The notes: generated by a model not told the origin, from the sequence alone. A stretch of 64,000 bases of DNA from Rhizomicrobium palustre (GCF_011761565.1 NZ_JAASRM010000001.1:248139-312138); one strand, 5' to 3'. Shown: positions 17,192 to 26,304, counted from the first letter of the stretch. Translations and numbers: made by a program.

Positions 17192-19669
17192 TTGAAGTTC
17201 CGGGCGCTACTGGCGAGCACCGCTATTTTTGCTGGGCTGACGGGATCTGCTGCGGCGCAATCATTATCGCCCTCCCCGCCATTGCTGCGGACCACCTATG
17301 GCGATGTCGGCCTGTTCGACATGCCTTCGGCGCGCATGGCCCCGGATGGGCAGCTCTCGTTCACCGCGTCCGCCCTCTCCATATCCGAACGCTTCACCCT
17401 GTCCTTCCAGGCGACACCGTGGCTCGAAGGGTCGTTTCGGTATGCCCGCGTCGGCCATTGGGGCGATGACGCCCATTATTACGATCGCAGCTTCGGGGTG
17501 AAGGTCCGGCTTCTGCAAGAGTACGGCCTTCTGCCATCCGTCTCTGTGGGCTCACGCGACTTTGTCGGCAGCGGCGGCTATGGCTCAGAATATGTTGTTG
17601 CCTCCAAGCAAGTTGGCGATTTCGATTTTACAGCGGGTTTGGGCTGGGGACGTTTGGCTGACACACAGGCCATTGCGAACCCCCTCGGAGAGCTTGTCTC
17701 CTCCTTTAACGACCGATCTGCTCCCAATAACCGCCCAGCAGGTGAGCTTGGCTTCAACTCGCTATTCCATGGCTCAAAGGCTGGTGCTTTCGGGGGCTTG
17801 ACTTGGCGCACCCCGATCGAAGGTCTGACCCTGATCGGGGAATACAGTTCCGACAAATACGTTGGCGAACGATCCGCCGGCGGATTGAAAGTTCGGTCAC
17901 CCACCAATGTGGGCCTTGCCTACAGGCCAGCCGACAGCCTCATGATCTCTGCAGGCTGGATGTATGGGACCACCTATGGCCTCACCATAGCCATCAGCAG
18001 TGATCCTACCCAGAACTATCCATCGGCTGTACGCATCGGCCCGGCACCGACTGAACCGGTCATACGAACCGAGAGCGAGCGCCAAGCCGCCCTTTCCGCA
18101 TTGCAGCGCCGCTCGTCGGGTGCGGAGGCGGCGAAGAATGGCGGCGTGTGGGTGTCCGTCCCCGCCCCTCGCGCACAAATCCGCAATGAACTGCTGCAGA
18201 ACTTCCGCTCCGGCTCCTCCGATATCCGAGACATCACACTCGAGGGTCAGTCCTTGCTGATCGATGCGCGGCTCCACTCCGATACGCACGAGCAGTGCAA
18301 TCGGTACGCGCGGATCGCAGCCGCCAGTTCCGCCAATATCCGCTGGCTTGCCATATCCGACCTTCAGAATACGACCGGGCAAACCGTCATGTGCTCGACC
18401 GAGATAAATCGAACGCAATTTGCCAGCGCCGTTTCTGTTGGCCAATCGCTGGCCGCGAAAGATGCCGATACCGCCGCAGGGCTGCGCGAGGCACTCGCCG
18501 AGCAGGATATTACGTTCGAAATGGTAAAGCCCGCCGAGAGCGAGTGGATCATTTATTACGAGAATAACCGGTACAACCGTTCAACCGAAGCCGCGGGCCG
18601 CGTGACCCGCGTTCTTATGGCGAAGGCGCCGGCGCAGATTGAAATATTCCGGCTTATCGAAACGCGTCTCGGGATGCCTGTCCGCGAATACCGAATTCTG
18701 AGGAGCGCGATGGAGCGGGGATTGTCCGATGTTTCTGGACAGTTCTTGGCGCAGGAAGCGGTGAAGCTGCGTCTGCCATCCATGGAAACGACACCGCTCA
18801 TCACACAGGATTTTGTAAATTATCCCACCCTAAGCTTCACGCTCGACCCCAAGCTGACGCAACATGTATTCGACCCCGCAGCGCCAATCCAATTCCTTGT
18901 CTATGGGGATGCGACGGGGCTTTTACAGATCGCACCTGGGCTTGCCATTGAGGCGGAAGCCACGGCGACGTTGTGGACGAATTACACGTTCACGCGTGAT
19001 CCAGGCAGCGACCTGCCACACGTCCGCACGGACATCTTGCAGTATCTGGACCACGGAAAATACGGGATCGCGGCACTCGCCGCGGTATATCGTGCGCGGC
19101 TAACGCCGACGGTTTTCACCCAGGTTCGCGCCGGTATGCTGGAAGACATGTACACTGGCGGCGGCCTTGAAATGGTCTGGCGACCCGAGGAAAGCAGATT
19201 CGTTCTTACGGGCGACATCTACAAGGTCTGGCAGCGCGATTATCAACGGCTCTTCAATCTGCGCAATTATAGCGTTGTGACCGGGCATGTGGCTTTGCAC
19301 TACAATTCGCCCTGGTACGGAATGCATTTTGCGGTTCGCGCGGGCCAATATCTGGCGGGAGACCGCGGTGTGACCTTTGAGATGTCACGGCGGTTTGCGT
19401 CGGGTATCGAGGTAGGTGCCTGGGCTACCTTCACCAATGTCCCCTATGCCAAATTCGGCGAAGGCAGCTTCGACAAAGGCATCATGATTCATATCCCATT
19501 TGAATGGGGTCTGCCGATCTGGAGTCAGTCGTCCTACAATTTGTGGCTTTCTCCGCTTACCCGTGACGGTGGCCAGCGCCTTGGAGGTGATGATTCGCTG
19601 TACGAAGCCACGGAGCGCACATCCTATGGGACGATTTCGGAGCACATTGATGATGTCACGAATCCGTAA
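17192..19669 (+). CDS. YjbH/GfcD-like outer-membrane exopolysaccharide protein
   Basis: The 825-residue protein belongs to the YjbH (DUF940) family of large predicted double beta-barrel lipoprotein-like outer-membrane proteins linked to exopolysaccharide or group 4 capsule export. Visible features are a signal peptide ending SAAAQS, the opening YGDVGLFDMPSARMAPDGQL that is typical of the family, repeated amphipathic strands and an aromatic C terminus. The start is a TTG at 17192 with AGGTGG 7 nt upstream. The frame is open back to 17099 but the signal peptide fits 17192. It overlaps the next gene by 20 bp, and the YjbF-like lipoprotein follows, the same pairing as in E. coli yjbEFGH, in a different order. 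Confidence 0.85.
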   Translation: MKFRALLASTAIFAGLTGSAAAQSLSPSPPLLRTTYGDVGLFDMPSARMAPDGQLSFTASALSISERFTLSFQATPWLEGSFRYARVGHWGDDAHYYDRSFGVKVRLLQEYGLLPSVSVGSRDFVGSGGYGSEYVVASKQVGDFDFTAGLGWGRLADTQAIANPLGELVSSFNDRSAPNNRPAGELGFNSLFHGSKAGAFGGLTWRTPIEGLTLIGEYSSDKYVGERSAGGLKVRSPTNVGLAYRPADSLMISAGWMYGTTYGLTIAISSDPTQNYPSAVRIGPAPTEPVIRTESERQAALSALQRRSSGAEAAKNGGVWVSVPAPRAQIRNELLQNFRSGSSDIRDITLEGQSLLIDARLHSDTHEQCNRYARIAAASSANIRWLAISDLQNTTGQTVMCSTEINRTQFASAVSVGQSLAAKDADTAAGLREALAEQDITFEMVKPAESEWIIYYENNRYNRSTEAAGRVTRVLMAKAPAQIEIFRLIETRLGMPVREYRILRSAMERGLSDVSGQFLAQEAVKLRLPSMETTPLITQDFVNYPTLSFTLDPKLTQHVFDPAAPIQFLVYGDATGLLQIAPGLAIEAEATATLWTNYTFTRDPGSDLPHVRTDILQYLDHGKYGIAALAAVYRARLTPTVFTQVRAGMLEDMYTGGGLEMVWRPEESRFVLTGDIYKVWQRDYQRLFNLRNYSVVTGHVALHYNSPWYGMHFAVRAGQYLAGDRGVTFEMSRRFASGIEVGAWATFTNVPYAKFGEGSFDKGIMIHIPFEWGLPIWSQSSYNLWLSPLTRDGGQRLGGDDSLYEATERTSYGTISEHIDDVTNP

Positions 19670-20321
19670 GCTGGCTCCTCTCGTTGGCACGATCTGCATC
19701 ACGGCGCTGAGTGGTGGATGCGGCGCGATTTCGCAGCAAAGCGACGCAGTTTCGCTGATCGACTATATGCGGCAGTCCTACGGTAAGCGGAGCGAGGTCA
19801 CGCTGCAGGAAGCAGCCTCCGTTCCATATGCATCAATCGGTGTGCGCGTTGGCGATAGCAACCAAGTGATTCTGGTTCTCGGCACCCAGGAACAAGATAC
19901 GCTGCTATGGACTTCCGCTGCGCGGATTTCGCTTATTACCAAGAATGGGCGCATTGTTCGGACCGGTGGGCTCTCGCCCGATCTGACGTATTATCGCAAT
20001 ATGGGCGAAAGCCGCGACAAAAATGGTCGTCTTATAACCCGCTGGAGCGCTGACTTTCGCGAGTTGGGCCTCTACGGAATCGTCATCGCCTGCGCCGAGC
20101 AACAGCCTGAGGGCGAAACCATCAGCATTCTGGGCAAAGAGATTCAGACGTTGCGTGTAGAAGAGCGCTGCAAAAGCCAGGATTCGCAACTGGACTGGTC
20201 ATTCAAGAATATCTTTTGGCGGGATGCTCAAACCCAAATGGTGTGGCGCTCGCTTCAGCACGTCTCACCAAAGCTTGACGCCATATCGGTTGATATCCTT
20301 CGCCCGCTAGCGGCTGATTGA
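19650..20321 (+). CDS. YjbF/GfcB-like lipoprotein
   Basis: The 223-residue protein has a signal peptide with a lipobox ending LSGGC, giving a lipidated cysteine near residue 25. The body has family-like features: SVPYASIGVRVGD, TLLWTSAARISLITKNGRIVRT and GLSPDL, as in GfcB/YjbF polysaccharide lipoproteins. The ATG at 19650 overlaps the YjbH-like gene by 20 bp and has GGAG 7 nt upstream, so the pair is coupled. The E. coli homologues act in group 4 capsule or colanic-acid-like export, possibly as periplasmic partners of the outer-membrane protein. No GfcC/YjbG gene is present beside it. Confidence 0.82.
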   Translation: MMSRIRKLAPLVGTICITALSGGCGAISQQSDAVSLIDYMRQSYGKRSEVTLQEAASVPYASIGVRVGDSNQVILVLGTQEQDTLLWTSAARISLITKNGRIVRTGGLSPDLTYYRNMGESRDKNGRLITRWSADFRELGLYGIVIACAEQQPEGETISILGKEIQTLRVEERCKSQDSQLDWSFKNIFWRDAQTQMVWRSLQHVSPKLDAISVDILRPLAAD

Positions 20322-20749
20322 TTTCTCTCCACCCCAAAAAGCCTCGCGTGAGGCCTAGCGGCGCCCGCATAAAAGCACCAACCGGAGACAACATTCCGGC
20401 GCAAAAATCCGATGCCTCTAGATGCGTATAAAGCCACTTAGGACGGCGAATCGTCCAACCCAGCTAATAGGCCAATCTCACTGGCACACCACACCACGGC
20501 GCCCGCGCCGATGAGGTCGCAACAAAAAGAAACGGCCCCGAAGGGCCGCCAACTAACGCAGGAGAGAACTCCTGCATTTACAACAGAAACAACGCCAAAC
20601 CGTCGACGACGCCTCACCTCCAAGCGAAAGTTTGGTCATCGTCGGCACCGGCGCCCCCACCTTAAGCCCCCCCCCACCAACAGCAGAGGGCAGGTCACCC
20701 TGCCCTCTATGGGTGCGAGAAGATTGCCTCCAGAAGAGGCATCCCAATA
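20322..20749. other. 428-bp region with several hairpins, no clear gene
   Basis: Between two convergent genes I see four stem-loops. They are 10 bp perfect at 20685-20694/20699-20708, 7 bp at 20558-20564/20569-20575, 6 bp at 20533-20538/20543-20548 with a T-rich tail on the minus strand, and 5 bp at 20341-20345/20350-20354 with TTTTT on the minus strand. There is also a run of nine C at 20667-20675. Short open frames here show no protein-like composition. It reads as a structured 3' UTR of the minus-strand threonine-rich gene and may hold a small RNA. Confidence 0.5.
20521..20548 (-). terminator. intrinsic terminator on the minus strand
   Basis: The stem CGGCCC/GGGCCG with a 4-nt loop is followed, on the minus strand, by TTTCTTTTTGTT. 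It lies about 200 nt after the stop of the threonine-rich gene and would end its transcript. Confidence 0.75.
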
Positions 20750-21091
20750 TTAATGGGTCGTGGTGGTCGTCGTCTTCTTGGTCGTCGTAGTCGTGGTCGG
20801 CTTCGTGGTCGTAGTCGACGAAGTCGTTGTGGTCGACGTGCAGCCATTCAGCACGCAGCCAGAAACCGACCCGTTGCTCTGCCCAGTCGCGACCAGAACG
20901 ATGCCACCAACAACGGCGCCACCACCGGCCAACCAAAGAAGATTGTTTTTGCTGTGAAACCACTGAGCCTTTTCGACACCAGCCGCCCCACCCGACGGAA
21001 GGGCTCCCTGCGCGCTATCAGCCGCACTGGCCGCTTGAAGCGCTCCCAGAGCAAGACCTAAGCCCGCGAAAACCACCCACCTTAACGACAT
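20750..21091 (-). CDS. small threonine-rich secreted protein (YjbE/GfcA-like)
   Basis: The 113-residue protein has a signal peptide ending ASAA, a short polar stretch, a glycine-rich hydrophobic segment (LLWLAGGGAVVGGIVLVATG) and a tail made almost only of Thr with some Lys and Ser after NGCTS. E. coli GfcA and YjbE, the first proteins of the gfc and yjb operons, have the same plan: short, exported, glycine-rich hydrophobic core and a Thr-rich end. Its place beside YjbF- and YjbH-like genes supports the match, although it is on the opposite strand. Sequence identity is low because of composition, so this is an analogy of layout. The ATG at 21091 has GGAGGG 5 nt upstream. Its molecular role is unknown. 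Confidence 0.72.
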   Translation of the reverse strand: MSLRWVVFAGLGLALGALQAASAADSAQGALPSGGAAGVEKAQWFHSKNNLLWLAGGGAVVGGIVLVATGQSNGSVSGCVLNGCTSTTTTSSTTTTKPTTTTTTKKTTTTTTH

Positions 21092-21121
21092 AAATCCCTC
21101 CACTCGCAACAGATGTTGATT

Positions 21122-21151
21122 AAGTTACCACACGCGTAAAGAGCCAGTCAA
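21122..21151 (-). promoter_or_regulatory. sigma-70-type promoter of the threonine-rich gene
   Basis: On the minus strand TTGACT (21151-21146) and TAACTT (21127-21122) are 18 bp apart, and the ATG at 21091 lies about 30 bp after the -10 box. Confidence 0.55.
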
Positions 21152-21353
21152 CCTAGTCGGTAGCAGTAAAAGAGCAACGATTACAACGAGAACTGAAATC
21201 AAAACGCCCTGATACGGACGGAATCCTGGCGAAGCGGACAAAACAATTACACGAGATTCGTGACACCTGCATTATTCAGACATGCATCACTGAATGCGAT
21301 CTCGCCTGAACGGACAGATAGTATCATTGAACCTACCTGTGGCTAGACTGACC

Positions 21354-21382
21354 TTGACACACCACCTCACGGACAGTTTAGA
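21354..21382 (+). promoter_or_regulatory. sigma-70-type promoter of the Wzz-Wzy-GT-Wzx unit
   Basis: TTGACA (21354-21359) is a consensus -35 box and TTTAGA (21377-21382) follows after exactly 17 bp. The leader to the ATG at 21488 would be about 100 nt. The 396-bp gap 21092-21487 between the divergent genes holds this promoter and the opposite one and is richer in A and T than its surroundings. I see no gene in it. Confidence 0.6.
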
Positions 21383-21487
21383 ACGTTCGTGTTGAGGGGG
21401 ATAGTGCCATCGTCGGCGGAGTAAACCAATGGCGCTCAAGCCGCTTTATAGCCGCAGCAGCAGCCCCTCCACTGAACAGGAGTTAAG

Positions 21488-22516
21488 ATGGCATTTCGGA
21501 CGTTCCGCTCAGGCTTTAATGAGCGCTTTCCCCGTTTAGCAGCCATCGCAATGCCCTGGCTGGACGAACTCGGTCAGAACAAAAGTTTACAAACTGCGTC
21601 TACTGAGATGACGATAGGAGAAATCGCTGCCGTCCTCGGGCGCCGTTGGCGAACGCTTCTGATATTCGGTATTGCAGGCTACCTTGCTACACTGTTGTTC
21701 ATATTAGCTGCCCCCCCCCTTTACTCAGCCTCCGTTTTAATCACAGCGGCAGAGGATAACGCCAATAGCAGCCAGAGCAGTTCTACGGTGAGCTCTTTTC
21801 TTCGTTTAGGAGGCATCGGGGGGCAAGAAGATAAGCGTTTCCAAAACTTTCTTATCCAAATGTACTCTGTACAGACAGCTGAGCGTCTCGACAAAGACTT
21901 CGGCCTGCTTCGGAAACAGAATGCAAAAATTTGGGATCCGGAACACAACACATGGAAGCGCCCAGAGGGGGCATTCTTCGCGTTCAAGCAGTTCATCCAC
22001 AAAACGTTGAAGACGGCGCTGTGGTCGCCTCCAGATGCCTCAGACGTTGTCAATTATCTTAAAGAAAACTTGGACACCTCTCAGACGAAAACTCCAAACG
22101 TCTATATGGTAACTCTGCGCAATCCCGACCCCAAACTGGTCGGGCCCCTTCTCGAAGGTGTCCTGCGCGAAACAAACGCGATTATCCGCGATGTTGATCG
22201 TAAGCGAGCGCAAGAGGCAGAAGCTTACCTTGTATCTAAGTTATCATCTGGAACCGTCACCTCGGTCGACCAACGCCAAGCACTTGCTCAATTGCTTGCG
22301 ACCGAAGAACAGAGATTACTATTGGTCAATTTACGCCCGAATTACGCGAGCGAGCCGCTGGACGTGATTACCGTTTCAAAAGGCCCCGTGTGGCCGATGA
22401 CGGGGTTATTTCTAAAGATCGGGCCTATCTTCGGGATTTTTGTTGGTGTGCTCTTCGTCGTGCTCCGCGCCACCATGGGAAACCGCGCGAAGGATGAACG
22501 GATAAGCGTCGTATGA
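21488..22516 (+). CDS. Wzz-like chain-length determinant (polysaccharide co-polymerase)
   Basis: The 342-residue protein has a cytoplasmic N terminus, a first membrane segment at about residues 56-78 (LLIFGIAGYLATLLFILAA), then YSASVLITA typical of the Wzz domain. A periplasmic helical region and a second membrane segment near 310-330, preceded by a proline-containing PVWPMTGLFL, complete the family plan. It should set polymer length next to the Wzy polymerase. There is no Walker motif or tyrosine cluster, so it is not a BY-kinase, and none lies in the window. AGGAG lies 5-6 nt before the ATG. A run of nine C at 21711-21719 inside the gene is a possible slippage site. Base composition is lower in GC than in the flanking genes. 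Confidence 0.82.
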   Translation: MAFRTFRSGFNERFPRLAAIAMPWLDELGQNKSLQTASTEMTIGEIAAVLGRRWRTLLIFGIAGYLATLLFILAAPPLYSASVLITAAEDNANSSQSSSTVSSFLRLGGIGGQEDKRFQNFLIQMYSVQTAERLDKDFGLLRKQNAKIWDPEHNTWKRPEGAFFAFKQFIHKTLKTALWSPPDASDVVNYLKENLDTSQTKTPNVYMVTLRNPDPKLVGPLLEGVLRETNAIIRDVDRKRAQEAEAYLVSKLSSGTVTSVDQRQALAQLLATEEQRLLLVNLRPNYASEPLDVITVSKGPVWPMTGLFLKIGPIFGIFVGVLFVVLRATMGNRAKDERISVV

Positions 22517-22544
22517 CCCCCCCCCAAAAAAAAGGAGTGGCAGC

Positions 22545-23831
22545 GTGAGACGGCCCGTCTTGCTACAATTGGCGGCTCAACGCGCACTCCTCTGGATGGT
22601 CTTCATTCACCTGACCCTTGGCAATCTGCCCCGGTTCATTCCTTCAGGCATCCGCAACACAAATGCACTGCTCACCGAACCGGTGCTCTATCTGATCACG
22701 ATTATCTATTTGTCGGCCAATCTACGCCGGTTAAAGCTTCCCGGCGAGAACAGCGTGATCATCGTCATAACCCTCATGTCCGCTCTCTACGGGACATTTC
22801 TACTCGGGCTCAATTTAAATTTTGTGGCCTACTCCATTCGCTTCGTAATGATGCTACTGACCTGCGCAGCGACTGGGCACGCCCTTTATTGTGCGTTCCA
22901 GGCTGACATATACCGAGCTCTGCGAGCGTATGTCGTCTACCCTATAGTGGGTAGTACGGTTATAGGGTGGATACTTTACTTCGTTTTTCCAAAGGCGGAA
23001 ATGCTCTACATGGCCTTGCGCCTCATGGGCATTGAATTCGCAGGCGACCCTCATATCCGCCGTCTAATTTCTTCGTACTTCGATCCAAATCTATACTGTG
23101 CGATACTTGGGCTACCGCTGATCATCAGTATATCTTCATACAAAAGATACCACGATACTAAATCGGCTCTGTTGATAGTGTTTATTTTAGTGTCGGCGCT
23201 ATTCACGGTTTCCCGTTCCGGCATTGCCAGCCTTATTTTGATTCTCGGAATTTATGGTTCCATTCGCTTGTTCACGATCCGTCTGAACCGAGCGGCGATC
23301 ATTGGCTCCGTTGCTGCCGCTGTTGCCGTGGTTGCGAGCTATCCGCTCTATAGCACTGCGTTTGATCGCATGGTGTCACGCTTCGGCACAAACATGTCTA
23401 CCGATGCGTCATCGCTAAACCGGATTTATCAAGCTGAATCGGCATTCAAGCTAATTAACGCACATCCGTTGTTCGGCGTCGGCTACAACTATGTTCAAGC
23501 AGTGGACATTGACCATTATTCCTACGACCAATCGCTTCTATCTCTTATCGCGATGTTAGGTTTTGTTGGGGGCCTCATCTTTTTTTCGTTGCATTTCCTT
23601 TTTGCGTTTAGATCTCTTTCATCTCTCACGAGGCTGAACGCGATTTTGAGCGCGAAGGGTGACGACCTCGTACTTTTGCTCACGATCTATATACTTGTGT
23701 CAGTTGTCTTCGCCTCATTGTTCAACAATCTTCTTTTTTATCAGTTCTGGTACATCCCAGTTTTCGTTGCAATTTTCTATTTTTATTATGCTTTTACGTT
23801 TGAATATGAAAAGACATCCGAGGGCAAATAA
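22545..23831 (+). CDS. Wzy-like polymerase / O-antigen ligase family membrane protein
   Basis: The 428-residue protein is hydrophobic almost throughout, with about ten to twelve predicted membrane segments and a larger periplasmic loop around residues 270-330. That loop contains a conserved-looking GVGYNYVQA and is preceded by TVSRSGI, features of the O-antigen ligase/polymerase (Wzy_C) superfamily. Beside the Wzz-like gene and before a flippase, a Wzy polymerase is more likely than WaaL ligase. The start is a GTG at 22545 with GGAG about 8 nt upstream. Directly before that lie C9 and A8 runs (22517-22533). Base composition is low in GC, as usual for polymerase genes. Confidence 0.8.
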   Translation: MRRPVLLQLAAQRALLWMVFIHLTLGNLPRFIPSGIRNTNALLTEPVLYLITIIYLSANLRRLKLPGENSVIIVITLMSALYGTFLLGLNLNFVAYSIRFVMMLLTCAATGHALYCAFQADIYRALRAYVVYPIVGSTVIGWILYFVFPKAEMLYMALRLMGIEFAGDPHIRRLISSYFDPNLYCAILGLPLIISISSYKRYHDTKSALLIVFILVSALFTVSRSGIASLILILGIYGSIRLFTIRLNRAAIIGSVAAAVAVVASYPLYSTAFDRMVSRFGTNMSTDASSLNRIYQAESAFKLINAHPLFGVGYNYVQAVDIDHYSYDQSLLSLIAMLGFVGGLIFFSLHFLFAFRSLSSLTRLNAILSAKGDDLVLLLTIYILVSVVFASLFNNLLFYQFWYIPVFVAIFYFYYAFTFEYEKTSEGK

Positions 23832-23842
23832 CTGGACCCGCA

Positions 23843-24835
23843 ATGGAAGCCATTCTGACAATCCTGATCCCGACCTATGATCGTCCGGATAAGGTCAAAG
23901 CGCTCGTAAATCAGCTCCTGCCGCAGCGATCTGGGCAATGGAAGCTTGTGATCTTTGACAATCACTCCCCGACCCCAGTGCGCGACCTCGTGCCAGAGGA
24001 TGTGGAGGTGGTGCGGCACTCTGCGAATATCGGATCAGGTGGAAACTTTCCGCGTTGTTTCGAATATGCGCAGACCGAATGGGTTTGGTTGATTGGTGAC
24101 GATGATACGATCGATCCGGACGGCGTGCAGCGCGCCCTTGATGCCATTGCAATGTACCCCGACGCGGCAGTGATAAATTTCGGCGCACCGGGTTTTACTG
24201 ATTCGCGTACAACACCCGTTATCTGCCACGGAATGGACGAATACCTCGCACGCTGCGACTCCCCAACGCATATGGTTTGGATGTCGGCTAACATTTACGC
24301 GCGGAAACATTATCTAGCCAATCTGCGCTATGGCTACCGCTTCGGCAACACCATGAGCTGCCAATATGTATTGCTCTTGCTTGCCCTCCTTGATGGCAAG
24401 GAGGTGGTGTTGCTTCCTGATGTCGTGACCCGTCCGCCCGCAGAGGCGCCGCCGGATGCGGGCAATCATGGCGAACGCGTGCTGAGCCAGGTCGCGCTGT
24501 TGGATTTGCCCTTCACCGCAAGGCAGCGCAAAGCCTTTGCGCAAATGCTGCACAAGAGCTTTGCCAAGCTCATCAGTGACGCGATCCACACCTGCTATTT
24601 AGTTGATAGCGGCATAGAACGCAGCGAAACGCTCTACCTGTTTTCCTTGCGTTGGTCCCATATGGTGATCGCTGAGCGCTCTTTCGTAGTTGGCGCTGCT
24701 GCGCTCGCATGCCGGATTATGCTTGGCAATAAGCTGGGGCGTTTTTTGTTGAGGTCCCTCGCCTATGCCAAAGGCAAGCTGACCGGAAAAAAATTCGTTG
24801 CAGAGGCCGCCCGCCCCCGCTTTTTCCGCGCGTAA
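23843..24835 (+). CDS. family 2 glycosyltransferase
   Basis: The 330-residue protein has a GT-A fold opening with LTILIPTYDRPDKVKALV, an FDNHSP motif and the metal-binding WLIGDDDTIDP (DDD near residue 92), which are GT2 hallmarks. The C-terminal half is helical and has no obvious membrane segment. It lies 11 bp after the polymerase gene and is part of the same transcript as Wzz, Wzy and Wzx. It probably adds one sugar of the repeat unit on the cytoplasmic side. Donor and linkage cannot be read from the sequence. Confidence 0.88.
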   Translation: MEAILTILIPTYDRPDKVKALVNQLLPQRSGQWKLVIFDNHSPTPVRDLVPEDVEVVRHSANIGSGGNFPRCFEYAQTEWVWLIGDDDTIDPDGVQRALDAIAMYPDAAVINFGAPGFTDSRTTPVICHGMDEYLARCDSPTHMVWMSANIYARKHYLANLRYGYRFGNTMSCQYVLLLLALLDGKEVVLLPDVVTRPPAEAPPDAGNHGERVLSQVALLDLPFTARQRKAFAQMLHKSFAKLISDAIHTCYLVDSGIERSETLYLFSLRWSHMVIAERSFVVGAAALACRIMLGNKLGRFLLRSLAYAKGKLTGKKFVAEAARPRFFRA

Positions 24836-24912
24836 CGCAGCTTCGTTGCGGTGCGCATATTCGGCGTGCCGCCATGCCTGCGGCTCCACGGAAACAAAGG
24901 TTAAAGCTTCTT

Positions 24913-26274
24913 ATGTCGATGCCCGCGTTGAGTTTTCAGCGGATTAGCAAAGCGGCACTCTCCGTGCTCGACCCGGCCACGGCTTGGTTCATTGCTACGC
25001 GCCTATTTGGAATTGTCATGTCGCCATTGACCCTAGCGATCGTGGCGGCCTTCCTGTCCCCTATAGAGCAAGGCTATTTTTATACGATTTTCAGCATCCT
25101 TAGCCTGATCGTTTTCTTCGAACTCGGCTTGGGCGGCGTCGTGATCTTCATCGTCGGCCACCGGGGTGCAGAAATAAGCTGGGGTAAAATGAAGCAGCTT
25201 ACGGGCACCCCCGATATCCTAAGCTGGATAGGGGCCGTCTATCGCAAGATTGCAGCTTGGTACGGAGTAATGGCGGTCGCCTTTTTTGTCGTGGTCGCTC
25301 CAATCGGATGCCTGCTCTTGTCGAGTAAAACTGCTCTTCCGCCTGCGACTTACTTGGTACCCTTCATCTTCGTGGTTCTACTGTTCTCGGTGAACATCTT
25401 TCAGGATGGGACCGCCGCCTTCCTAGAGGGCACTGGACGCATTAAGGAAGTAAAACGCGCTCAGTTTATGAGCGGAGCTGCAGGTTCACTGGCGCTGCTG
25501 CTCGCGCTGCTCCTCCATTCCCGCCTCTGGTCCATTGTGATCTCAGAAATCGCCACGGTGACGGTGCTTGGCGTATGGCTCTACTCCTATCGCAGCGCGC
25601 TCTTTGGCCTTCTAAAATCCGTCTCCAGCGACACGTCCGCTGTAAGCTGGAGGGACGAAATCCTGCCGCTGCAATGGCGCATAGCGCTGACTTGGCTGAG
25701 CGGATATTTCATCAACATGGCCTTTGTGCCGATACTGTTCGCCTTGAGAGGTCCTATCGAAGCCGGACAAATGGGCATGGCGCTCAAGATCAGCGGCGCC
25801 CTTTACACCCTAAGTATCGGCTTGGTTAGCGCTAAAAGCGCCAAGCTCAGCGCCATGGCCGCAAGCGATTATCCGGGATTTCTGCGCCTCTTGCGTCATA
25901 GCGCGCTTGCCGCAGCCGGGCTCAGCGCGGCGGGCGCACTGGCCGTATTGGTGGCGATGATAGTTCTGAAATTTGTCTGGCCCGCATTCCTGGACCGCCT
26001 ACTGCCCATGGGGCCCATGATGGCCATCATGGGCGTTCCGGTTATTGGAGCGATAGCAACTTCGATGCAGATCTATGCGCGCACCCAGAAACAGGATCCA
26101 TTCGTCTGGGCCAACATGATCACCGCAGTCTGCGTTACATCTGTGACTCTGTTTACGGCCTACAAAATGGATGCATCAGCTATGGCATACGGTTACTTCG
26201 CCGTGCTGGCGCTCATTTCCATACCACTACATATTTATTCACTACGCCATGTGAAGCGACTGCCCCGAGCCTAA
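24913..26274 (+). CDS. Wzx-like polysaccharide flippase (MOP superfamily)
   Basis: The protein of 453 residues is hydrophobic along its length, with about twelve predicted membrane helices. The N-terminal ATRLFGIVMSPLTLAIVAAFLSP and the following FELGLGGVV segment fit the polysaccharide-transport branch of the MOP/MVF flippases. It would move lipid-linked repeat units across the inner membrane. I start it at the ATG at 24913, with AAAGG 12 nt upstream; an in-frame ATG at 24874 would add 13 polar residues. It ends the plus-strand assembly unit, and the next gene converges 30 bp away. Sequence drift in this family makes the substrate impossible to guess. Confidence 0.78.
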   Translation: MSMPALSFQRISKAALSVLDPATAWFIATRLFGIVMSPLTLAIVAAFLSPIEQGYFYTIFSILSLIVFFELGLGGVVIFIVGHRGAEISWGKMKQLTGTPDILSWIGAVYRKIAAWYGVMAVAFFVVVAPIGCLLLSSKTALPPATYLVPFIFVVLLFSVNIFQDGTAAFLEGTGRIKEVKRAQFMSGAAGSLALLLALLLHSRLWSIVISEIATVTVLGVWLYSYRSALFGLLKSVSSDTSAVSWRDEILPLQWRIALTWLSGYFINMAFVPILFALRGPIEAGQMGMALKISGALYTLSIGLVSAKSAKLSAMAASDYPGFLRLLRHSALAAAGLSAAGALAVLVAMIVLKFVWPAFLDRLLPMGPMMAIMGVPVIGAIATSMQIYARTQKQDPFVWANMITAVCVTSVTLFTAYKMDASAMAYGYFAVLALISIPLHIYSLRHVKRLPRA

Positions 26275-26304
26275 TAAGCTGAGCATCCCTCCCATAACTG
26301 CTCA

